A stretch of 58,462 nt of DNA, taken from NCBI GenBank assembly GCA_947174505.1, contig CAMWJF010000026.1:1-58462 (forward strand), in the 5' to 3' direction. Below are positions 45,242 to 51,523 of this stretch, piece by piece. Numbering within the stretch: the stretch's first letter is position 1; every line of letters starts with the position of its first letter. A model generated the notes under the pieces. It was not told the DNA's origin. It searched no databases and saw only the letters and a list, made by a program, of their open reading frames with translations. Origin of the DNA: an uncultured Lachnospiraceae bacterium (GTDB taxonomy: Bacteria > Bacillota > Clostridia > Lachnospirales > Lachnospiraceae). Position numbers and translations under genes: made by a program.

Positions 45242-45694
45242 TTACTTATCCAGCACGTTTTTCAGTTCTTCCATAAAGGTATTAATATCTTTAAACTCCC
45301 TGTAAACAGAAGCAAACCTGACATAGGCGACGGCCTCCAGATCCTTGAGCTTATTCATCACCATCTCGCCGATCACCTGACTGGGGATTTCTTTTTCTTC
45401 CCGGTTAAAAATTTCCGTTTCCACCTCGTCCACCAGCTGATTGATCTGGTTTGCGCTGATGGGCCTCTTATGACATGCTCTCAGCACACCCGCTTCAATC
45501 TTGGATCTGTCATAGGTCTCTCTGTTATTGTCCTTCTTAATGACAATAAGCGGTATTGTCTCCACCTTCTCATAAGTAGTAAACCGTTTGTCGCACTCGT
45601 CACAGACGCGCCGTCTGCGGATAGAGCTGTTGTCCTCCGCCGGCCTGCTGTCAATTACTCTCGTATTCTCATGTCCGCAAAATGGGCATTTCAT
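45242..45694 (-). CDS. nrdR: NrdR, ribonucleotide reductase repressor
   Basis: A 150-residue repressor: zinc ribbon CPFCGHENTRVIDSR...CDECDKRFTTYE followed by an ATP-cone (about 45-135, VIKKDNNRETYDRSKIEAGVLRACHKRPI). It senses ATP/dATP and represses ribonucleotide reductase operons. ATG 45694 follows AAGGAGG. Confidence 0.95.
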   Translation of the reverse strand: MKCPFCGHENTRVIDSRPAEDNSSIRRRRVCDECDKRFTTYEKVETIPLIVIKKDNNRETYDRSKIEAGVLRACHKRPISANQINQLVDEVETEIFNREEKEIPSQVIGEMVMNKLKDLEAVAYVRFASVYREFKDINTFMEELKNVLDK

Positions 45695-45850
45695 CCCGGA
45701 TATCCTCCTTATCCACCTGTACTTGAGCCGCTGACAGACCGCCGCACTCAATATGCTTATTATAGGATAAAATATTCATTATGTCAACTATCTTATGGTA
45801 ACCAGATTATGTCCGGCAATGTAGCAGTACCAAAGACAGGACTATAACAT

Positions 45851-46084
45851 TTACAGGCAGATATCAACCACAATAATATCCGGTCCGATTTTTTTGATAT
45901 CCTTATAGCAGATCACATAATCCGGCTCATTTCCGAAAAAGCCGCACCATTTATTGTCTCCCGGAATAATCAGCTTGAAAATCTGTCCCGTGCACTCGTC
46001 AAACTCAAAATCGCTCACCTTTCCCAGCCGCTCACAGTTTTTCAGATTGATGACTTCCTTTTTCTTTAATTCCGAAAATAACAT
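45851..46084 (-). CDS. ylmC: YlmC/YmxH family PRC-barrel protein
   Basis: A 77-residue PRC-barrel-like sporulation protein (SELKKKEVINLKNCERLGKVSDFEFD...YKDIKKIGPDIIVVDI). The family lies beside sigG or nrdR in many clostridia. Function is unproven. ATG 46084 follows AGGTT-type weak context with GGGGAGG upstream. Confidence 0.88.
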   Translation of the reverse strand: MLFSELKKKEVINLKNCERLGKVSDFEFDECTGQIFKLIIPGDNKWCGFFGNEPDYVICYKDIKKIGPDIIVVDICL

Positions 46085-46162
46085 AGGAACCTCCCCGGGC
46101 TTTTTATTATCATATGCCCCTGCCCGGAAAAGGTTCCTGTTTTACCATTTCTTCGACAAAGA

Positions 46163-47056
46163 TTATTGCTGCTCTACATAGTCCGCACTGACATAACCGA
46201 ACTCGTACCCATATTCATCGGGAAGATAGATTTTATACCAGTGGCCGCCTTCCACGACCTCCGCATATTCATAACTGTCACCCTTTTTCGCCGTCGTAAT
46301 GACGGTGGTGCCCTGTGTACTCGGGTTATCCCTGATCCTCACATCGGCGACCGCGACAACCGTACCTTCCACAGAGGCGGCAGCCATCTCCTCCTGTTCC
46401 GAACCATTCGAATCTTCCGGGGGATCCTCCAGTCTCTGTCCGTCCTCCTGTTCTTCCTCCCCGTCATCTCCCTCTTCCGCTTCTGTTTCCTGCTCATCAG
46501 CCGCTTTATCATAATTCTTAGGCACATACCGCTGATACAGATTAAAGCCCAATACAGCCACGATCACCAGAAGAATACAGCCGACTGCAACCGTCATAAT
46601 GGAAAGAATATCCACGTTCTCCTCGTCGTCATCCCAATCTTCGTCGTCCCAGTCTTCGTCCTCCCAGTCCCTTCTCCTTCTGGGCCTCTCGTCCTGAACC
46701 GGCCGTTTCTTCGGCGGCGGCGCAGGGCTCGCCTTCCTTCTGGGCGCGTCGGGATTCGTCCTTCTTTTAGGCGTCTCCTCGGAAACCGCTCTCCTTCTCG
46801 GTGTTTCCTCAGAAACCTCCCTCCTTCTCGGTGTTTCCTCGGAAACCTCCCTCCTTCTCGGTGTTTCCTCAGAATCAGACTTTTTCACCCGGCGCTCCTC
46901 TCCCACTTCGGAACCGCAGCTCGGGCAGAAACGGGTTCCCTCCCGAAGCGTTTCCCCACATTCGGGACACCGTTTCTTCCTTATGACCTTCGCGCCGCAT
47001 TCAGGACAAAACTGATCATCCTCCAGCAGAGGCGCACCACATTTTTTGCAAACCAT
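46163..47056 (-). CDS. Double zinc-ribbon, single-helix membrane protein with SH3 domain
   Basis: A 297-residue protein. Two CxxC...CxxC ribbons (residues 3-50: CKKCGAPLLEDDQFCPECG and CPECGETLREGTRFCPSCG) are followed by a basic, repeated linker: four units of about ten residues like SEETPRRREV, encoded by near-identical 30-bp repeats (46790-46870). An acidic patch and one membrane helix (about 153-177) come next, then an acidic external stretch and a C-terminal SH3b domain (about 235-297). The ribbons face the cytoplasm and the SH3 domain the wall. It is similar in plan to the protein at 39.2 kb. ATG 47056 follows GAGGAG with 8-nt spacing. Confidence 0.72.
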   Translation of the reverse strand: MVCKKCGAPLLEDDQFCPECGAKVIRKKRCPECGETLREGTRFCPSCGSEVGEERRVKKSDSEETPRRREVSEETPRRREVSEETPRRRAVSEETPKRRTNPDAPRRKASPAPPPKKRPVQDERPRRRRDWEDEDWDDEDWDDDEENVDILSIMTVAVGCILLVIVAVLGFNLYQRYVPKNYDKAADEQETEAEEGDDGEEEQEDGQRLEDPPEDSNGSEQEEMAAASVEGTVVAVADVRIRDNPSTQGTTVITTAKKGDSYEYAEVVEGGHWYKIYLPDEYGYEFGYVSADYVEQQ

Positions 47057-47312
47057 AACTCTCACTCCTCATTTATCTTATGTCCTAGATTTAGTCCATA
47101 GACTATGGTATCAAAAAACTCTCTGTTTGTAAAATCTTCTCCGCCGTTTTTTCTTAAGATTTTGTGAATAATTTCCCATGAATCGCACATGCTTGTTACA
47201 TACCCCAAAAAGTAACCATTCCGTATCTTCATTATTTATAAGTATCAAGCCACGCTAATATCCTTTTGCGGTTGGCCTGGTGCAAAAACTTTCACGAAAG
47301 GGTGGTAGCGTC

Positions 47313-48092
47313 ATGGTACAGGGAAAAGTAGAAATCTGCGGCGTCAACACTGCCAAACTGCCGCTTTTAAAAAACGCGGAAAAGGAAGAATTATTTAAAA
47401 AAATTGAAGAAGGCGACCAGGATGCCCGAATGGCATATATCAACGGCAATCTCCGCCTCGTCTTAAGCGTAATCAAACGGTTCCATTCCAGCAGCGAAAA
47501 TGTGGACGATCTTTTCCAGATCGGCTGCGTCGGTCTGATTAAGGCTATCGACAACTTCGACAGCTCCCTCAACGTAAAATTCAGCACTTATGCCGTTCCT
47601 ATGATCGTGGGCGAGATCAGGCGCTATCTTCGGGACGCCAACTCCATCCGGGTGTCCCGCTCCTTAAAGGACACCGCCTATAAGGCCATCTACGCCAAGG
47701 AGCACCTGACCCGCACCAATTCCCGTGAACCCACCGTCACGGAGATCGCCACGGAGATCGGCATCCCCAAGGAGGATATCGTCTATGCGCTGGACGCCAT
47801 CCAAAGTCCCTTAAGCCTCTATGAACCGGTCTACACAGACGGCGGCGACACGCTCTATGTGATGGACCAGATCAGCGACAAGAAAAATGGCGAGGAGGTA
47901 TGGGTGGAGCACATCTCCCTGACGGAAGCCATGAAAAAGCTGACCAAACGGGAGCACGAAATTATCTCCCTGCGCTTCTTCGAGGGCAAGACACAGATGG
48001 AGGTAGCTGAAAAAATCGGCATCTCACAGGCACAGGTGTCAAGGCTTGAGAAAAACGCGCTGAAAACCATGCGCCTGTATCTGACGGCGTGA
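47313..48092 (+). CDS. sigG: Sporulation sigma factor SigG
   Basis: A 259-residue forespore sigma factor. The start VEICGVNTAKLPLLKN is the SigG hallmark; region 2 includes LFQIGCVGLIKAIDNFD and FSTYAVPMIVGEIRRYLRD, region 3 LKDTAYKAIYAKE..., and region 4 REHEIISLRFFEGKTQMEVAEKIGISQAQVSRLEK. ATG 47313 follows AAAGGGTGG. No spoIIGA-sigE is visible upstream; instead it is divergent from the zinc-ribbon gene. Confidence 0.95.
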   Translation: MVQGKVEICGVNTAKLPLLKNAEKEELFKKIEEGDQDARMAYINGNLRLVLSVIKRFHSSSENVDDLFQIGCVGLIKAIDNFDSSLNVKFSTYAVPMIVGEIRRYLRDANSIRVSRSLKDTAYKAIYAKEHLTRTNSREPTVTEIATEIGIPKEDIVYALDAIQSPLSLYEPVYTDGGDTLYVMDQISDKKNGEEVWVEHISLTEAMKKLTKREHEIISLRFFEGKTQMEVAEKIGISQAQVSRLEKNALKTMRLYLTA

Positions 48093-48096
48093 CACA

Positions 48097-48121
48097 CCGG
48101 GAGGGGCTATCCCTTCCCGGA
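48097..48121 (+). terminator. Weak terminator-like hairpin after sigG
   Basis: CCGGGAGGGG pairs with CCCTTCCCGG around CTAT directly after the stop codon. It lacks a T-run, so termination would be weak. Confidence 0.45.
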
Positions 48122-48196
48122 TGGGAATAAATACAGCATTTTGTAATATTTCTCTGATCCCTTTATTTCTCTTCCGTCATCTCTTGCAATCATACA

Positions 48197-48637
48197 CTAT
48201 ATTTTTCTCCTGACATTCAACACATCCATCAATGCCTCCTGCAATACTCTCGATACATTGATGCCTGCATGTTCGGCTTCGTAATTGAGCCAGCCAGGAA
48301 GCGCCACGTTTCTCCTGACAGTTTTTGTGTCAACTTTTTTCCTGTACTCAGAAAAATCAACATCTACATAAGTCAAAATACCTTTGGTAAAATCAATCAC
48401 TTCTGCATCCTGTTTCACTTTTTCCATGGCAGATTCCTGATCTGATGGCACAGGCAGTTCTTCTTTATTATCTTCCATTGAAATTCCTGCCAACCCGATC
48501 GCATCTCTGGCCATCTCAATAGCATCAGCAAAACTATCTCCTTCCGTAAAAATTCCCATATCAGGAACGCACACCAGAAAAGGATGTTCTGATCCGTCAT
48601 TCGTATTTAATATAAAAGTAGGATAAACTTGTTTCAT
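48197..48637 (-). CDS. hicB: HicB-family antitoxin
   Basis: A 146-residue antitoxin: N-terminal partial RNase H fold (YPTFILNTNDGSEHPFLVCVPDMGIFTEGDSFADAIEMARDAIGL) and C-terminal ribbon-helix-helix-like DNA-binding part (RRNVALPGWLNYEAEHAGINVSRVLQEAL). ATG 48637 follows GAGGAG with about 8-nt spacing. Its partner HicA lies 11 nt upstream. Confidence 0.88.
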   Translation of the reverse strand: MKQVYPTFILNTNDGSEHPFLVCVPDMGIFTEGDSFADAIEMARDAIGLAGISMEDNKEELPVPSDQESAMEKVKQDAEVIDFTKGILTYVDVDFSEYRKKVDTKTVRRNVALPGWLNYEAEHAGINVSRVLQEALMDVLNVRRKI

Positions 48638-48648
48638 AGATGGTCTCC

Positions 48649-48821
48649 TCATAGCAATTTCCGCTTTCTAAGTATCATTTTCGCCAATTTCTCATTTACC
48701 TCTTTGTGTCTTGGCACTTTTTCAATATCATTGCCTCTCCTGTAAATATCATGGTTCCCACCATGCCTTTCAAATAAGAAGCCGGCGTCTTCGAGCTTTT
48801 TATCAAATCTCTTTGTTTCAT
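48649..48821 (-). pseudogene. hicA: HicA mRNA interferase toxin, frameshifted
   Basis: The native start at 48821 (after GGGGAGA) reads MKQRDLIK and then falls out of frame. One base is missing from a run of A (48797-48801 on the plus strand as T5). The other frame continues KLEDAGFLFERHGGNHDIYRRG to VPRHKEVNEKLAKMILRKRK, a complete HicA body with the active His in GGNHD. A single-base slip at a homopolymer would restore a normal toxin of 57 residues. It may be a true inactivation, a phase-variable switch or a sequencing error. Confidence 0.75.
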
Positions 48822-48933
48822 TAGTGTCTCTCCCCGCAGCAATATTATACACACTTATTACACAACAGTCAACGCGCCTATACTCCACTTATTACACAGT
48901 CAAATTCAGATGACACTGCTCAGTCAGGAATCT

Positions 48934-50316
48934 TTATCCCTTCCCGGCCAAAAACCGTTCAAAATCCGCCCTCATCTGCTGAAAGTTCTTTCTCTGATCC
49001 ACCAGATACCCTGTATGCTTTCCGGCGTAGACCGCCATCCATTCATCCAGATCCTTATCTTCTTTATAGGAATATACCATCATCGCCAACAGGGACGGCC
49101 TGTTCCCCGCGCTGCGTATTTTAGAGCCGATTTTCACCGTATCGTCCAACAGTGCATCCAGCGACTCACTGTACAGATCCATATCCGCCTGAATATCCAT
49201 CCTGCTCATACCCAGATTTTCCGCAATGAAATCCGCAAGGCCATCTGCCTGCTGCTCCTCCTCTCTCCCTTTCCCCTCATGTAAAAACGCCGCCAGCAAT
49301 GTCTCCAGCATAGCAAGCTTATCGGCAACCACCTGCCTGTCCTTCGTGCTCAGCTCCCTGTCGATCTCATCGAAGAGAAGTCCTTTTTCGTTCTTTCTAA
49401 CTCCTCTGAGCTGCAACTGGAACTCCCTTAAAAATTCAGCGAACCTGATATCATCCGTTTTATAATCTGTAAATTTATCGAAGAGCGTAAGAAAAATAAA
49501 GGAATCCTTTTTATTAAATATTTCCTTCATGCCGTCTTTCACGATATGCTCCAGCCGACGCAGATTATCCGCAAGCCGGTCAAACTCTTCCTCTCTTGCA
49601 TGTTCATTCAGATATTTGCAGGCCGCCTTAGGCTGTGTCTTCCAGTGCTCGAAATGGTTCGTACACATAATCGTCTCCACCACCACACGCTCCACCGCGC
49701 CCTTCGTCCTCTCCTTCTCCGTATAGCTGCTGCATTCCACAAAAAAGCGGCTTTCCACAAGCTTTCGGATACGGCTTGCAAATCTGTCAATGTATGTGAA
49801 CGCCCTCTGATCCGGATTCATGGACACATGGTTGTTATAACGCTTAATATACTTGGAAATCCGGGAACTGTCACAGCACTCGTGAATAACGGTTTCAATC
49901 TGATACTCGTCAAACTTTTCCTGTAACTCTACCGGCAGCTTCTCAAAAGTCTTATTGCGGATATCAAATACGGCGTCCTCATATAAGATATTGCCTTCTT
50001 CATCCACATACTTTCTCTTATAGGGAATCAGGGCATTTTCCACAACAGAAGTAATTTTATAATTCATCTCCCTGAATTTCCTTAAGGCAGCCGTCCTGCA
50101 TCCGCCGTCTACAATATGCAGCTTCGAGTCCTCCTCCTCGCCGAGAATAATGGGCGGAATATAGTCGTCCGTCAGCACGGTAACCACCAGCTCGTTGATC
50201 TGCTCCTTATTCCAGACAAAATTTCTCTGCACGTCCGCGTTGTTATCAATATCGCCCTTTTTATTCTTTTTCAGATACATTTCCAATGTATAGGTCTGTT
50301 TCCGTGGTCTTGCCAT
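48934..50316 (-). CDS. DUF262-like (ParB/Srx-fold) protein of the SOS operon
   Basis: A 460-residue protein. Residues 15-75 are DUF262-like, with DVQRNFVWNKEQINELV and the signature IVDGGCRTAALRKF in place of the usual DGQQR. The helical remainder ends in a bipartite charged tail, with no HNH or DUF1524 nuclease domain as in GmrD. DUF262 proteins bind nucleotides and occur in restriction systems and phage. It follows the sigma factor gene in an SOS-controlled operon. ATG 50316 follows AAAGGGGG. The role is uncertain: nucleotide-dependent regulator, DNA partition-like factor or anti-host function. Confidence 0.65.
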   Translation of the reverse strand: MARPRKQTYTLEMYLKKNKKGDIDNNADVQRNFVWNKEQINELVVTVLTDDYIPPIILGEEEDSKLHIVDGGCRTAALRKFREMNYKITSVVENALIPYKRKYVDEEGNILYEDAVFDIRNKTFEKLPVELQEKFDEYQIETVIHECCDSSRISKYIKRYNNHVSMNPDQRAFTYIDRFASRIRKLVESRFFVECSSYTEKERTKGAVERVVVETIMCTNHFEHWKTQPKAACKYLNEHAREEEFDRLADNLRRLEHIVKDGMKEIFNKKDSFIFLTLFDKFTDYKTDDIRFAEFLREFQLQLRGVRKNEKGLLFDEIDRELSTKDRQVVADKLAMLETLLAAFLHEGKGREEEQQADGLADFIAENLGMSRMDIQADMDLYSESLDALLDDTVKIGSKIRSAGNRPSLLAMMVYSYKEDKDLDEWMAVYAGKHTGYLVDQRKNFQQMRADFERFLAGKG

Positions 50317-50349
50317 TTCAAATCCCCCTTTATCCCTCTCCTGCACTGA

Positions 50350-50907
50350 CTAAAGTAGTGCAGAAATATTTCTATACGAATGAATCGCCGCCCTGCAGTC
50401 CGCATACTGCTTTTTACTGATCCGCAATTCCTTCCTGATTTCATCGGAAGAATACCCGTCCGCACGCATACATAGAACGTCCTTTTGCATTTTCGACAGT
50501 CTGCTCAGATACAGCCGTGTTCTCCTGCTGTACCCCTCTTCCCCCTTTTCGAGCACCTCCCTTTCAATCACAAAGTCCCCCGCAATGATATCTCCCAGCG
50601 TGATATTTTCCTCCTCGTCAATACACGTATCTATCGAGACCGCAAGCCTGTCTGCCCGTCGTTTCTCCCTGTTCATCCGTGTCAGTTCCGTCTTAATCCT
50701 GTTAAAGAGGCAGGAATATAAAAAGGCGTCAAAATTTCTGGTTCCATCATGCCTTTCTATGACATCTGCAAACACCTCATTGGCCAGCGAATAGAACTCG
50801 TCCAGATCCCACTCCGACAATTTCCCAAATTTCAACAATATCCTATCCACCATTCTGCGAAGCTTCCCCGCATTATTTTCATAGTATCCCGCAATCACCT
50901 GTTCCAT
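50350..50907 (-). CDS. Small sigma-70 family factor, SOS-controlled
   Basis: A 185-residue protein with region 2 (about 35-90, LDEFYSLANEVFADVIERHDG...FLYSCLFNRIKTELTRMNREKRR) and region 4 (about 135-178, LSKMQKDVLCMRADGYSSDEIRKELRISKKQYADCRAAIHSY). It lacks region 1.1 and a clear region 3, like phage or ECF-type sigma factors. No anti-sigma gene is adjacent; control appears to be by two LexA boxes. It probably directs host polymerase to promoters of the neighbouring phage-like module. ATG 50907 follows GAGGG with about 7-nt spacing. Confidence 0.75.
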   Translation of the reverse strand: MEQVIAGYYENNAGKLRRMVDRILLKFGKLSEWDLDEFYSLANEVFADVIERHDGTRNFDAFLYSCLFNRIKTELTRMNREKRRADRLAVSIDTCIDEEENITLGDIIAGDFVIEREVLEKGEEGYSRRTRLYLSRLSKMQKDVLCMRADGYSSDEIRKELRISKKQYADCRAAIHSYRNISALL

Positions 50908-50985
50908 GTGCATTCCCTCTCTGTCTGTTTATCTCATCGGACATATTCTAAGCTGTCCGCTTACTCTTTGTAGTTGATATAGCCA

Positions 50986-51014
50986 AGTATAGAACATATG
51001 TTCCCGCTTGTCAA
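50986..51014 (-). promoter_or_regulatory. SOS promoter of the sigma factor operon
   Basis: On the minus strand a perfect TTGACA (51014-51009), a 17-bp spacer and TATACT (50991-50986). The spacer holds the perfect LexA palindrome GAACATATGTTC (50992-51003). Confidence 0.85.
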
Positions 51015-51022
51015 TGCTTTTT

Positions 51023-51038
51023 CGAACAAACGTTTGTT
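51023..51038. promoter_or_regulatory. Second LexA-like box
   Basis: CGAACAAACGTTTGTT contains the perfect palindrome AACAAACGTTTGTT (51025-51038) and matches the LexA site CGAACATATGTTCG at 11 of 14 positions. It lies just upstream of the -35 element and could help shut off both divergent operons. Confidence 0.65.
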
Positions 51039-51277
51039 ATTTAATTTCAGAACTGTTTTTCTTTTTAAAAAACTTATCGCTTCCTTGCATTGTATCCCTT
51101 TTCCCGTCCAAAAAATCGGACTCTGTTTTTTTGAGCTGTTTTTTTCTGCGTGTCAAATTTCAGAAAAATTGAAATCCAAATGTAGAAATACATAGTGTGG
51201 GACATACCTCGAAAGTTCAAACACGAAAATGCAAAAAATACACGTTCCACGAAACACAAAGAAAGGAGAATGAAACA
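51039..51277 (+). promoter_or_regulatory. Leader region of the RNA polymerase operon
   Basis: This gap, in total 370 bp with the SOS boxes, holds no gene. No good SigA promoter faces right; it contains AT-rich tracts and the inverted repeat ATTTCA-7nt-TGAAAT (near 51158-51176). I infer that the operon depends on the SOS-controlled sigma factor. Confidence 0.4.
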
Positions 51278-51523
51278 ATGCAAGAGACATATAACAGACA
51301 GCGCATCATGCGGAAAGACCACACCAAATTCGGAGGCGTTATTTACCCGTCCGATTTCAACACGGAATCCAGAGGAAAACCGCGCGTGAACGGCTCCCTG
51401 ACCGCAAGCCGTATTGCCCAGGACCAGCGATTCGACGACGCCTGCAGAAAAAACGTCCAGAAGCTGAAAATGCAGACTGAAACAAGCGCTGCACCTAAGA
51501 AAGGAGCGGAGCCCATTGCTTGA
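51278..51523 (+). CDS. Small basic protein opening the RNA polymerase operon
   Basis: An 81-residue protein, MQETYNRQRIMRKDHTKFGGVIYPSDF..., basic and not recognised, without membrane segment or signal. ATG 51278 is 9 nt from GGAG. Its stop overlaps the TTG start of the RNA polymerase gene by 8 bp, giving translational coupling. It may be a DNA-binding or scaffolding partner; no function is assigned. Confidence 0.6.
   Translation: MQETYNRQRIMRKDHTKFGGVIYPSDFNTESRGKPRVNGSLTASRIAQDQRFDDACRKNVQKLKMQTETSAAPKKGAEPIA

Noticed and set aside
46166..47101. 311-residue rightward frame opposite the zinc-ribbon protein.
   Set aside because: Arises from the repeated linker; the minus frame has CxxC ribbons, membrane helix and SH3 domain.
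47090..47312. A SigF/SigG-type promoter before sigG.
   Set aside because: Partial matches to GHATR/CATnHTA were seen but with wrong spacing, so none is called.
48934..50316. Calling the DUF262-like gene a type IV restriction enzyme (GmrS).
   Set aside because: The DUF1524/HNH partner is absent and the gene sits in an SOS operon with a sigma factor, so the name would overstate the evidence.
51039..51277. CRISPR array or repeat cluster near the polymerase operon.
   Set aside because: No regularly spaced direct repeats there or elsewhere in the window.
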